Below are positions 11,885 to 48,038 of a stretch of 64,000 bases of DNA, one piece after another; position 1 is the stretch's first letter, and the number at the start of each line of letters is the position of its first letter. The stretch comes from Crambe crambe. Taxonomy: Eukaryota > Porifera > Demospongiae > Poecilosclerida > Crambeidae. The notes beneath the pieces are model-generated. The model saw nothing but the letters and a program-made list of their open reading frames with translations. It ran no database searches and was not told where the DNA came from. Location of the stretch: NCBI GenBank assembly GCA_963924555.1, contig OZ004596.1, positions 3,730,139 through 3,794,138 on the forward strand, given 5' to 3'. A program made the translations under genes and the position numbers.

Positions 11885-12934
11885 GATTAAAGAATTCTGC
11901 AAGATGAATCCTTTCGGCCTTTGCTAGTCTCTATACACATCTGGGCACACTTCGTTTGCAATTGCAAAAGAAAATACATGTAGCCAGAAAGATAAACTGT
12001 TAGTCGTTCTCCATGGCTTTCTTTTCAGGCACTCCATGGACACTTTAATGACACAGTTGATAATATCTGCTGGCTGGCACCTGAAGTGTTAGCCCAAGAT
12101 CTGGCCGGCTACTCTTTCAAGTCGGATACTTACAGTATCGGAATAGCTGCCCTAGAGCTGGCCACTGGAGAGGCTCCTTTTGCTGGGCTCCCAGTCACTG
12201 AGGTATGGAGGGAGGAGGGAGAGGAGCTGTACATATATTATTTTACCTTTATTCTACAAAATGTGAGCATTATCCTGATGGTGTGCAGATTATGATGCTT
12301 AAATTGAAGGGGCATCCTCCTGTAATGATGAGAAGAACAGATGGAGACCAGTTGCCACCTTTCTCTGGTACCTTCTCCAAGGTGTGTGCACATTCCCTGG
12401 CTAGCTACTTATCTGGAGGTACATAGCCCTCCCTGTGTTTGCCATTCATCTCTGCAGGTTGTGGATCTGTGCGTCCAACCTGATCCAGTCCATAGACCGT
12501 CACCTACCAAACTCTTAACCATGTCATTTTTAAAGGTAACTAGAACTGCACAGAGTAACCTCTCTTTGAGTGGTTAGTTCCTCTGGATGAATTGATATAA
12601 TTATGTCTATTGTCTATTGAGGCTTTCCATATTGATGGGTTCCACTAATATGGGATAGTATATAGCTATATTTATTTTTTCTTACCATGCACAACTTTTT
12701 AATTATCTTATTTTAGCTCCGTAAGAAATCTATCAATTCTCCCTTGAAAACTCTTCTACGTCCCGTAGTTCCCTTAGACACATCTCAACTTGCACCAAAT
12801 CAAGGTAGGTTGGTTGTTGCTTAGGACAAAGAGCTTATGATTATGTTAAACTTACAGACTACAAAGATATCTTTGTACAATCAATAGAAGATGAGGTAGA
12901 ACACATGCATATTCAAGATCAGTGGATATCATGA
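9727..12934 (+). CDS. STRADA/STRADB: STE20-related pseudokinase STRAD
   Basis: Eleven exons: 9727-9738, 9838-9948, 10219-10297, 10951-11181, 11458-11587, 11691-11793, 12029-12202, 12289-12381, 12458-12535, 12717-12804 and 12858-12934; 391 residues. STRAD is the catalytically dead adaptor that, with MO25, holds and activates the kinase LKB1. The dead sites match the family: the VAIK lysine is Arg (TVVRYIDLE), HRD is HRS (YVHRSVRAK), DFG is SGL (VKLSGLRS). The APE motif is kept (WLAPEVL) and the C-lobe reads SDTYSIGIAALELATGEAPF. Vertebrate STRADA ends in a WEF tripeptide that docks MO25; here the end is QDQWIS. The 12-base first exon is the least certain part: its donor is gttggt, while the stronger-looking gtacgt four bases earlier gives a stop. 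Confidence 0.92.
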
Positions 12935-13039
12935 AATCTCTTTCATTTTGTTTATTATCTTTCTCTTTTTGGCACTTGTAATTATGTACTTGTGTGTATT
13001 GCAAATTTCCTTGTGTACTTCTACACATGAAAATTTTAT

Positions 13040-13224
13040 ATTATTTTATTGGGGAGCGCACGTGCAATCAACCTGGATATCCGGTCGGAAGGCGGGTTTC
13101 CGACGGGGTATCCGGAGGAAGTCTTCGCCCAAAATAGTGCGCACTGACACCGAACTGCGTTGCGCGTCGATGGTGGTGCAGAAGGTTCTGAAGAGGGAAA
13201 TAGTGGCCTTGATAGTTAGACGGG
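13040..13224 (+). other. CpG-rich block, candidate non-coding first exon of the PCGF gene
   Basis: This short GC- and CpG-rich block stands out from AT-rich surroundings and ends in an ideal splice donor (CGGG|gtaagt at 13225). It is open in one + frame and one - frame, but neither translation is familiar. The simplest reading is a 5' UTR exon or core promoter of the RING gene that follows; joining it to the exon at 13620 would then place the start at ATG 13632. Confidence 0.4.
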
Positions 13225-13461
13225 GTAAGTCTATCTGATTCTCATAATTTCGCACTGATGCACTGAACTACTTATCATAATCAGTGACGAAAAAATGGTC
13301 GATAACTTGTAGAAGGAATTTAGCAATTGTAAAACGGCGGATTTGGTAGTTCTTGCTGTCTTCTTCTCCCGTCTTCGCAACACCTATAAATAGGGCAATT
13401 ATTCTGCTAACCAGGTACCTCCGATTCACACTGAGGGCACTCGTGACTGTGGACTCTGATC

Positions 13462-18198
<4,737 letters not shown>

Positions 18199-18391
18199 AA
18201 GAGACCAGTTAATGCATATTATGTGCATTATAAAAATAGTATTTATTATTATGATTAATTTTGTATCAAACATTTTTTTAATTACTATTACTATGTATGT
18301 TGGTACAAAGGTCATAATTATATTATGGGAGGGCCGACTACTACAGTGTGTGTGCGTGGAACTTGTCAATCTGGTGCTGCAGGGATGTCCA

Positions 18392-18393
<2 letters not shown>

Positions 18394-18475
<82 letters not shown>
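18394..18475. repeat. (GT)n(GA)n microsatellite
   Basis: About 24 GT units run directly into about 16 GA units. Confidence 0.97.
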
Positions 18476-18477
<2 letters not shown>

Positions 18478-18594
18478 CTCTACCAAAAGACAACTTTCAA
18501 GGTCCTAAATGTTCATAGTTATTCCCATATATTGTACATTGTATATCCCCCAAAAGATAGGCTTGATTAAGTCATAATACTGTGGTCATTTACA

Positions 18595-18708
<114 letters not shown>

Positions 18709-20133
18709 CCAAACTTATACTTTCATGTTTTTCTCCTTTTATTTTTCTTATGATTCTGGTATCAGCATTACAAAGGAATGTAGCTACTCTATTCAATCAT
18801 GTGTCACGTAGCAATCTAGCTAGTTATGATTAATCGGCCAGCAATAGTGATTGTAGGGTAGCTACCACATAGCCCAACAAGATCTATAAAATCCATGGTA
18901 GGCTCCTGCAGATTATGGTTTTGATCACCCTATTCAGAGACCACCTCTCTTTAAAGACCACTTGGTTATGTCCCAACAGTGCTTGTAGACCACCTCATTG
19001 AGCTGAGACCATCTTTAGACATACCCCCAATGACAGCAGTCAGAGACTCCACTGACCAACATAGGAAAGAAATACCCTCACTCACTTTCTTGCTTGCTCC
19101 TTCCCAGTAGGACAAGCCACTGTAACAACTGTAGTTGCCACGTGTTGGTATGTAGTTGCCACGTGTTGGTATGATACCAATACTTGTGGCATGTCCTGGA
19201 GAGATATAGTTTGGAGAACTGGAGATGGTTGATGGTTGCCATTCCAGGTCCAGTCCACATAAATGTATGGATTACTGTATGCATTGGGTCAATAGCAATG
19301 GAATATGAGCTTTAATGAGCTCCACCTAGCTAGAACCACCCCAGCTATTCCAGCAAAGAGGGCTTTCTTTATAGGAGTTGAGACAGAGTGTAGCTAAGTA
19401 CAAGAGGAAATGGACTTCCACTTCCAAGAAGAATAAAGTGTTTAGCTAGCTAGCTAGTAACTTGTAGTCTGTTAAGATAACCCTTGTGAGAGCTTTTCTG
19501 ACGTCTTGTGGTGTTAAAAGAACTTTCCATGTCCAAAATGTCACATCACTCTCCATATTAGCTATGTTCCAAATTTGAACACATAAGAATAGCTACTCCT
19601 TTTCCACTGAATCGAAAAGTGTGTTGTGATATCTCGGTTCGGCATTTGGAAATGCTATGTATTCAGGTGAAAAAAAATTGAACAAATAACTGAGAAAAGG
19701 TCATGTATTAAATGAGAAGCAATCTTTCTTCCCTCTCGAAAGGAGGTAACTTAGAATTCCCACTGCTGTATGTAGTGAAAAGCTAATGAATATAAAACTT
19801 TGAGAAGGAATGCAGGCCTGTAGCCTGGGCTTGAGCCCCCTTGATGGATAACTTAGTCACAATTTATCACTTATGCATGCATTAGTTTCCTGAATCAATA
19901 ACCATTTTATTTCATATGCATTGAAAATATCTTAGCTGAGTAACACAATAATTAGCTAGCTAATTTGATCTGAGCCATCCCTTTTCTAAATCCTGGCTAC
20001 AGGCCTGGAATGGAGAATGTGGTGAATGGTGGAGAACCATTCGAGCTCTCTCCTTTTCTGTAGAGGAAAAGTAAGTGTTCTAAAGCAATTATAGAGGACC
20101 TCCAATCCACCACGAAGCTGTGTGTAATCCGTA

Positions 20134-20145
20134 TTGCGCATGCGT
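20134..20145. promoter_or_regulatory. NRF1-like site upstream of NBAS
   Basis: TTGCGCATGCGT lies about 50 bases before the NBAS ATG and contains the GCGCATGCG core. Similar palindromes precede STRAD, lamin and CatSper2. Confidence 0.5.
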
Positions 20146-20192
20146 ATAATTGTATCTACACCTTACCTGATATCAGATCGGGTTAGGAGAAG

Positions 20193-39776
<19,584 letters not shown>

Positions 39777-39882
39777 TTCCATCAGGTTAGAATAACATTT
39801 TATTGCATGCTATAATAATCATACATGATTTTTTTTTGTTTTTTTTTTTTGGCATACAATATACAATTAATGTAATAGTATT

Positions 39883-39888
39883 TTTATT
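39883..39888 (-). terminator. Probable poly(A) signal of the Ig-domain gene
   Basis: AATAAA on the - strand, 102 bases after the stop of the Ig-domain gene and within the 213-base gap to the convergent NBAS stop. Confidence 0.5.
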
Positions 39889-39989
39889 CAATAATCTTCT
39901 TGTGGACTAGCACTGAAAGAATTGTATCACCTACATCATGTAATTACGTGGTTAGCTACATGTATAAAATGGTAGTGAAGGTTCTTCCT

Positions 39990-42954
39990 TTATGTGTCTG
40001 TCTTGTTTGTTGTTGATGTCTTCTCGCATTTGGTAGTATGTCGTCTTTTCCAGAGGGCAAAGAAGATGATCCCAATAAGTATAGTTCCAATCAGCAAGAC
40101 GGAACTAGTGACAGTGATGGTTGTGATCAAAATGACATTATCAGAACCTTTCTCAGGTTCCATTCCTAAAAAAAATGTGCAGAATTTGAAGATATCTATA
40201 TGCATAACATTCCCCCTAAGCTTGACTTTGTTCCTTGAGGGCTATGACCTTGTTCCTATGGTTAAATGTTGAGGACACCTATAGCCTTTCTCAGACCATG
40301 CATAACATTCCCCCTAAGCTTTGACCTTGTTCCTATGGTAACCTAGACTCAAGGACACCCACTTTTCTCAGACGGTTGTAGAATAACTTCTTGTCTCTGA
40401 ACTATTATATCCTTCCTTCTTGATGACTGTAGAGAGGCTGTGCACACATATTGTCCTCCATCTTCCATCAAGAGGGATTCAAAACTCAATGTTAGGCATG
40501 TCTCCTGTCCATTTCTTGATGGTTGGATATTGAAATCTTCCTCTGTGAGCAGCAAGCCATCTCTGTGCCAGTTTAAGATTGGTTGAGATTCTATGCTGTC
40601 TATGGATTTATTAGCACAGCACTTCATGGTGATCGGTTGACCAGTGAGAGGTGCAGTAGCTAGCTTCTCTGTCCTTAATGTCAAAGACTCACTGGGTACT
40701 AGAGAACAGATAAATGCAAAGTTTCCCTGTAAAACTGTAGATATCCACCCTTATGCCTCTATTATGGACATTGGGTATACCAAGTGTGTCCATTATTAAC
40801 TGGTTATAGATCTAGTGACTGCATAGGTATAATACCATTGCTGAAGAGTAACACTGGGTTGATAACAACAGGTTGTTGCAAATGTGTAGGGTGCTACTTT
40901 CATGTTGCACTAATGATAGCTATGGGAAGTTTATATAGTAGCAAGTTTCTTCTTTAAAAACATTTTCCTTCCATTACTAGTTGTGAATGATGGAAGCATG
41001 GTTCAAGGGACACTACAAGACTTGATGTTGACTACAGTTAGCATTTATTGTATAAAAATACACATTTTTCTCACCCTTAGCTATGACTTTGTAGTGTTTA
41101 TACTTGAGAGTTCCTCTGCTGTCTACTCCCTGGCACACATAAGTGTGGCCATGGACCTCTTGGGTCAGCGTCAGTGATATTATGGCAGTTGTATTCATTG
41201 GGCCCGTCATCAGACGCACAGTTTCTGTATCGGTTCGTCTGTTTGTCCAATTCAGATTAGTTATTCCTTCTGGAAAGACACACTCCATGGTGATATTTGC
41301 AGACAGTGGATGAACTACAAAGTAACTTCCAGCACCTGTGTAATCGATAATCTCAAGTTGTTGTGTAATCAGTTTGTTTTTTGTTTTTTTTTGTTGTTGT
41401 TTTTTGACATACTGCTAATGTCCAAGAAAGGTTAGGGGTGGATTCCATGCTGAAGCAAGCTTTATATATTTGGGCAATAATACAACAAAAGGAGCTTACT
41501 TTGTCTCCCTGAATTCCTTTTATCTGTCGCCACCCAGTCGCTCAAAACATCACAAGAAAACACACCCTTTTCAACACCTGATAGCATCAATCTGCTTCTG
41601 TAGTGTCCACCAGATCGGTCCACACTCGAAGATAAGCCTGTTGTTTGATCATTGTCATCACCAGTAAAGGTTAGGAGCACACCATTTCTACTCCACAGTG
41701 TGGCGGTTGATGGTGGTCCCTTGGCACCACATTCCAGGATTAACCCTTTGTTGGTCACACGATAATCAGGCTCCACTCTTAACTGAGGAACTAGATAGAA
41801 GTAAAAATCCGTCAAAAAAGTGATGAGAATCACTATAATTGTCACCTTCTTAATTCCTCCCTATTAAATACTTTTTCCACTATGACTGGATGGTATGCCT
41901 AGCTAGCTACATCCACATGCAATGATGGCTAGGTGTGGCTACCTGATTTGTAGATGCCAATGTAGAGCTTTTGCTCTTGGCTATTTTCGTCTTCTGTGAT
42001 GCATGTGTACAATCCTTCCTTGGTGATTTCGTTCAGGTTCAGTCTTGCAGAGTTAAATACCACCAACTCATCTGAAATCTGTTCAGAGCACCTGCTGAGG
42101 GACCCTGCAGGCCCAACCCACTGTGTTATGCAGTTGGATTTTGAAGCCGAATGACAGATGATTTCCTGTGCATTTCTAGTGTTGTTGAGCACTACCACCG
42201 CACTGTTATTGGGAAGTGTGCCCAGAAAGAAATTATCTGGCAGTGACATACCAACTCCTATAAAAGAGAGAGCATAATAACAATTAACCAATGGACCATT
42301 GATAAATTTACAATCTAAATTTCGATCTAATTCACAAATTGTATACCTCTGGAAATTTCTTCCTCTATATGTCACATAAATATTTCTCCAGTTTGACCAA
42401 CTAAATTCTGTTAGTTAGCTAGATGAATTTGTAGCTACCAACATTCCTTTTCCTGTTAGCTAATTGCTAGCCAGGAGTCAATGGTTAGCTACTCACCTGA
42501 TATTTGATCCAAGATGATCTTTTCTGATGCTATTTCATCTCCATTCAAGTGGTACGATGTACACTGAAAAAAATCCAAACAATTCACTGGAGTGCTTTTC
42601 GCCCAAATAATAGCCCAGCTTTGTTCATCAAGGAAAGGATCAGTAATATCAAAGACAGTAAGTCCTGTGCTATTGCATTTTCCAGTCCATCTATACTTCA
42701 GTGCCTGTGGATTGGAGTAGTTGTTCTGCCTGCAGGCTATCCGAATCCATGTAGCTGCTGGGTATTGTGGACCACTTGGTGAAGTGAGAATTGTTAAATC
42801 TGGTTCTTCATTAGTGCCTGAGATGAGAAGGAAGTGGTATTACTTTGTTATGTAATGATATTGCTAAACTAGCTAGCTAACTGTTGTAATTTTTACCTTC
42901 TGCAGTAGTTGTAGTCACTGTATAGAATACCAGGATTAAATAAGTATACAGCAT
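39990..42954 (-). CDS. Type I membrane protein with five Ig-like domains
   Basis: Seven exons (- strand): 42954-42897 (signal peptide, MLYTYLILVFYTVTTTTA), 42817-42497, 42257-41943, 41790-41500, 41314-41075, 40698-40363 and 40165-39990; 578 residues. Each of the five middle exons codes for one Ig-like domain and is phase 1-1. Four show the usual pattern, for example ILECGAKG..LWSRNG..GVFSCDV, ITMECVFP..LNWTNRR..TYVCQG, ITMKCC..LNWHRDG..GGQYVCTAS. The first domain is divergent and Cys/Trp-rich. The last exon codes for one membrane helix (about 25 hydrophobic residues after EKGSDN) and a 20-residue basic tail without a known signalling motif. This is a cell-surface recognition or adhesion receptor by architecture; ligand and orthology are unknown. 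Confidence 0.88.
40196..40372. repeat. Direct duplication in the last intron of the Ig gene
   Basis: Two copies (about 40200-40285 and 40302-40372) share ATAACATTCCCCCTAAGCTT and TGACCTTGTTCCTATGG and both end in a TTTCTCAGAC-like segment. The right copy overlaps the 3' end of the fifth Ig exon and its donor, so the exon boundary was partly duplicated into the intron. Confidence 0.7.
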
Positions 42955-43386
42955 CTTGAAACTAACTTCTTTGAATTGATGATCTACTGCAATATGCGCC
43001 TTTTTGTACTGGCTGCAGCTGCATCATTCGTAATTGGTAAAGATCGTCGAATTCATTGCGCACTTACGTCATCAGACCACACCCCAAAATAATAATAATG
43101 GGGAATTACAAAGACTAGTGTACATGTAACAACCAAAAAGTAGCAACAGCAAAATGAGTAGAAGAAAGTTTAATAATGAAAATTTGTTATATCCTAGGTC
43201 CTAAAAGTGTTATAATTATGCATACCACAATAATGGGTGTTGTGTTCAGTGTGTACTTCTGTAAGGCCTAGCCTGCCAATACTATAATTATTATAAAGTA
43301 CTACAAAGGGGAGTCCAAGGGGGGAAAAAAAAAAGAGGAGGAGGTGAGGCACGAATAGCCTTGGGTCTTCTCCACTTGTTAGACTT
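42955..43386. other. Gap between Ig gene start and lamin stop
   Basis: Presumed promoter of the Ig gene and 3' UTR of lamin, both on the - strand. It contains TGGTAAAGATCGTCGA (43035-43050), about 80 bases upstream of the Ig ATG, and on the - strand ATTAAA (+ 43169-43174), a possible lamin poly(A) signal. No coding segment seen. Confidence 0.5.
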
Positions 43387-46300
43387 TTATGAGATGAGGC
43401 AGCTTTTATTGGTCTCACCCTCAGGGTCACCCTATAAAGACAAGCAAAAGAAGGTAGAAATAAAGATTTCATCAGTATAAAAATGGTATTCTTGTTTCTA
43501 CAAGGCTCGGGAAGCAAATTTGGAAAGAGAGGCAGAGCTTGACAATTTTTTCCCCCCCTCACTAGAGAGAGCAAACAAAGAAAGATTCAAGAGTCAGAGG
43601 ATAAGGGAAGAGGCCTAAAGCACACCCCCTGACCTGCTGGTGAAACATGTGTTCTTCCCTCACCACTGGTGCCTGGCCGCCTTCTCCCTCATAGGTGGTG
43701 GTGGTAGTAGTGGTGATCTTTTTGGTCACCTTCTTAGAGGAGGAGGAAGAGTCCCTCTCGCTGGCACTCTCAGAGAGGTGGGGGAAAGAGCGGACGCTAG
43801 CACCAGTGTCCATGCTCTCATACCTGTGCTTGGCAGGAGAACTCTCACTACGCTGAGTAAAGGTCGCCACTACCTGCAGGATTAGATCAGCATGAAGGCA
43901 AATATGGTGGGAAATAATTTTCATAAGTGCAGCCTTGTGACCATACTCCCCTCCCGGAACCCAAATTTTTGATTTCTCATAAAGTGCCAATGGAAACGCT
44001 AACATCTGAAAATTTCACCACATAGAGACACATTGTGCCTGCTCTAGTCAGTGTGGGCAATTTTTCGTATATGCTCACTAAATGTTACCTCAGCGGATTT
44101 GTTGACCAGCTTGGTGACAGCCTTGTAACCAGCTCCCCAAGTGGGCTGGTTCCTCCAAATGATATCATGGGGAGGGTTGTGCACAGCACCACTGGCTTCA
44201 GAACCCCACACCTGTGCATCAATTCACAAGAAACATGTCAACTAGCCAGCCGGCCATGCTGGGTGTGCATTATTTTAAAACTAGATGATTATTACCTAAC
44301 ACTTCTACAATGTACTCACAGTAACAGAGGCTCCGCCTTGAAGTTTGGATTTTGGGTGGAATTTGAAATTAATCTCGCTCTTGCCATCAATTTCATGAAC
44401 AATCTTGAAACTTCCAATAGATTCAGCCTAATGATAAGAGAATTAATGTCTCAACGCAGCCAGAAATAAGGCCTTTGCAGGAGTCAAAGTTTATTAATAT
44501 CACTTACAGAAGTCGACATGTTCTTGATTTGAACAAAACGGCCAGTGGGGTCAACCTCACAGATTTGGATGCAGCTGGAGCTGATGGAAGATTGCTGCTG
44601 AGAGACTGATGCATCCAGGCATGGCTTCTTTGAAGATTGCTCCGTGGTCTGGGTACGGGAACGGCGCTTTCCACCACGTGGAGTAGGAGTCAGATTCAAC
44701 CTGATATAAAGAATACAAGGGATTATACTAGCTACAATGGAGAAAATGACAAGTCCATCATACACACATATCTCTCACTCACCTGTTCTCCTCCTCCTGA
44801 AGCAGAGCACGGTAAGTGGCGATTTCCTGGTCCAACTGCACCTTCAAATCCATCAACTCCTCGTATTCCCTGATCTTATGTTCATAACTCTCTCTCAAGG
44901 CACGGAGCTCTTCAGTCATGTGGGAAATCTCATTGCTGTGTCTCTGGCTCATGCGCTGCATATGGCTATCCTTGTCACTCAACTGCTCTTCTAGCTTTTC
45001 AATCTAAAGGTGACAGAATGGGTATCAAATCTGGAATAATTATGACCTATATCTTTTGATTATCCCATTTAAAGCCCACCAAATGCATATTTCTGTAGAA
45101 ACATAAAGTGCTCTAGTAAGAAGTGCTCATTCTATTCAAAGAAAAAAACTTACAGTCTTCTGGAGCCTTGCAATTTCTGCTTTCAATTCACTTGAAGTTG
45201 AATTGAACTTCCTAATTTCGGAGTTGAGCTGAGCAATGGTTGTAGAGTCACGGCTACTCTGGTTCTCAAGTTTGGCAATCTAAAAATATCAGCACGGAAA
45301 CTAAAAATATTGCAATATTGCTGTATCAATAGTTATAGTATAGTTAAGATAATTGTGACACCAGGGCTGTACCAAATGATATCACTGACAGGTACAATTT
45401 GAGTGTATATATATATATATATGTATAGAGGAACATCTCAAAGCAGATAATAAGTTGTAGATTTTCAGAGTCCACACTGAAAAGGTCTCCTCCATCAACC
45501 ATCCTCACCTTATCCTTGTAGGCAGCATCCAACATGACCTTGAAGTCAGCTATGTCCATGTCGCTCTTTTCACGCAACTCGTCTATGGCAGTCTCTAAAT
45601 TCCCGTCGGCACCAGTGCCATAAGGTATTTCAAAACTCTCGCTATAAGACGTTTGCAAATTCTTAGTGCGCAAGGATCGTAACTCCTACAATTAAAAGGA
45701 AGTTACATAATCCACTGTTTGTTGATCTACGAGACATGGTTCTTACCTCTTCATAAACTTTCTTCCTGAAGGCCAAGTCTTCCGTGACAGACTGGAGGTT
45801 ATTCTGGTAGTCGACTTTGGCCAGTGTCTCACTCTCAAGAGCAGCTCTCAGCTCTTCGATGTTATCTTTCAGTTCAGCCACCTCATCTTGCAGCTCTTTC
45901 ACCTATATGATACATGGAAAAAATTTTTTTAGAAATTAAAATCTTTCCTTCAAGTTAATAAACCAAAATGTATCCATACAACACATGGAATGGGAAGCAG
46001 TATTGGGAACATATACCCTTTAGGGTGTCCATGATAAGATCTACATCTGGACACCTTACCACACAGACAACAAAGTTTAAGGGCTGCAATTAGACAGGAA
46101 GCTTGTACTAGTAGCTAGCTAGTGTATCATTCGGATTCATTCCCCCCCTAGAAAGCTGACCTCTCCCTAATTGAATTCATCCCTCTCCATTAAAGGTAAC
46201 CTGATACCATCTACTAGGAAATGATAAAGAAAGTCTTAAAAGTTGAAGTGTAGAGAGTCTTAAGCTGAATTTCAGGGAGAGAACAGTGTCTATTTGCAAT

Positions 46301-47396
46301 AAAACTCCAACAGAAGTTGCTTTGTAATGTATAAAGTCTTCGTTCCTGGCTTTACATACTCCATATTTACTTGCATCCTCTTCTCAAATGACAGCAAAAA
46401 CTTACTTGCTTTGTAAGAGCTATCTTGTCAGTCAAAGCAGCCTTCCTTTGAGCATCCATGGAAGCAACATTCCTCTCGGCAGAATTGAGACGACCCCTCG
46501 TGACCTCAAGCTCTTCTTTCAGCTCCTTCACTCTGAAAAAAATCACAGCATTAAAAATAACCAATACTTGTATATGGTACAGACTAATGTACACAACTAC
46601 CCGTTAATAATATTAACATCATTACTATCCTAAAGCAGCACATGCACAATCAGTCCGCTATGCTGTTGTCTAAGTGTGACATATCCACACCTCTCCATAA
46701 AGGGAAAACCCACAATAAGGATCCTGGAATGCCGCTATGATAACTAGGTACTATCCCTGATCACTAGGGAAACCCCTGGTATGCACACTCATCAGTGACT
46801 GCGATGCAATTTTGGTCTTTGTAGCTTCATTAACAGACTAGTAACCCTTTTAACACCATCTGTGTGATAAGTTGGCAACATGGTGGGATATAATTAGAAA
46901 TACCATGTGGAAAGCAGAATACACTGTCAAGACCAAGTTGGTAGCAAAATGTTTGTCCCTCAATTGACTCATCAAATAACCAGAATTTATACTTTCAAGT
47001 AAGCACGCATTCATTAAAGAACTAGTACCTAAGTTAGTAATACATAATATTCTTTCAAGCAGCAACTCACTCAGTCTCCAATTCCTTAACACGCGAGGCA
47101 TTGGTAGAAGCTAGGAGCTGCTGGCGAGCCTTTTCCTTTGCTGTTTCATCAATCAGAGCACGGGCATCTGCCAGTTCAGCTTCATAGAGTTTTTTTACAT
47201 CTTCTGCTTCATGTCCAAGCTGAGATTTGACAGTTTGCAGCTCATACTCAAAACGAAGGTTGGCCTCCTTTAGACTGCGGACTTGCTCAATGTAGCTTGC
47301 AAATCGATCATTGAGATAAGCAAGTTCTTCTTTCTCCTGCTGACGGGTTTTTCGAGCAGGAGAAGTAGATGGCCCATCAATGGTTTCTTGACTCAT
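43387..47396 (-). CDS. Nuclear lamin with C-terminal CaaX box
   Basis: Eleven exons (- strand): 47396-47071, 46532-46406, 45902-45747, 45685-45509, 45279-45154, 45003-44783, 44700-44508, 44427-44320, 44211-44089, 43873-43634 and 43431-43387; 613 residues. Lamins are the intermediate filaments under the inner nuclear membrane. In order: short head with SPARKTRQQEKEEL, rod start (YLNDRFASYIEQVRSLK), coil 1 and 2, rod end (EYEELMDLKVQLDQEIATYR, RALLQEEENR), a basic nuclear signal (PRGGKRRSR), a lamin-tail Ig fold (FKIVHEIDG..NFKFHPKSKL; DIIWRNQPTWGAG), a Ser/Thr-rich tail and the ending SCLIS-stop minus one residue, that is CaaX = CLIS, for farnesylation. Length and order fit the family. The tail includes a run of seven Thr. 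Confidence 0.97.
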
Positions 47397-47704
47397 CTTT
47401 TATACTTAATGAAGAGTTTTAAAAAAATAATGGTGGAGATGAAAATAATGTAATGATGCAAAAATGAGCTGAAACAAGCCATGTACAAAAATGGCGGTTA
47501 CTTTACGAGGTAGCTAGCTAAATGCTTCATGTTAAACTTACAGTTGCAAAAAGTGAACGTGCTTATCCTTTATATTCACACACTCCTCGGAGCAAGAGTT
47601 TACAAGCTTTTATTTTGTCAGACACCTCAGGCGGGCTCCTCACGTACGTACCTCTACCTCCCCTATTCAAATCGCTATCATATCACGTGCATGCAGTTAC
47701 GTCA

Positions 47705-47715
47705 TGCGCATGCGT
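47705..47715. promoter_or_regulatory. NRF1-like site upstream of lamin
   Basis: TGCGCATGCGT, about 310 bases upstream of the lamin ATG and 80 bases after the stop of the next gene. A TATA-like ATAAAAG lies nearer the start (- strand, about 47612). Functional assignment is inference. Confidence 0.45.
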
Positions 47716-47794
47716 AGCGTGATCCTTTTTTCAACAATCAAACTGAACTCAACAATAACCATAGGTATAGCTAAAACAGTTGTAGAGCTTCTTT

Positions 47795-48038
47795 TCACAG
47801 AAGTATACACTTCTTCTTAGGCTGTATTAGAGGGATTAAAAGAAGAATTTACATATAAAGATAATACAATTAGCTATACCTCTTGTTCTATTGCCTCGTC
47901 TTCTTTGTTTCCTTCCACTTCACCTTTTGAAACCTCTTCTGATTCAGGGGCTTCATTGTGAGGTGTGATATCATCAGGAGATTCCTCCTCCTTGGGGGAT
48001 TGTTCAGTGACTATGGGTTCTGCTGGCTGATCACTCAT
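47795..48038 (-). CDS. Small acidic protein with polybasic-CaaX end (PKKKCILL)
   Basis: Two exons (- strand): 48038-47880 and 47821-47795, joined by a 58-base GT-AG intron, give 61 residues. The body is hydrophilic and acidic (starts MSDQPAEPIVTEQSPKEEES; about 19 Glu/Asp), with no predicted fold. The second exon codes only for PKKKCILL and stop. Cys-aliphatic-aliphatic-Leu after lysines is the form recognised by geranylgeranyltransferase I, so the protein is probably lipid-anchored to membranes. It could be a Ggamma-like or paralemmin-like fragment, but the length and body match neither. I do not recognise a family. The alternative is an unspliced acidic exon of something else; the neat in-frame CaaX argues against that. 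Confidence 0.6.

Noticed and set aside
13046-13255. Reverse-strand gene at the CpG-rich block
   Set aside because: The ideal donor is on the + strand and the reverse product is unfamiliar with no splice partner.
20009-20062. Short upstream protein before NBAS
   Set aside because: Seventeen codons, no similarity, and the NBAS start at 20193 already fits the family.
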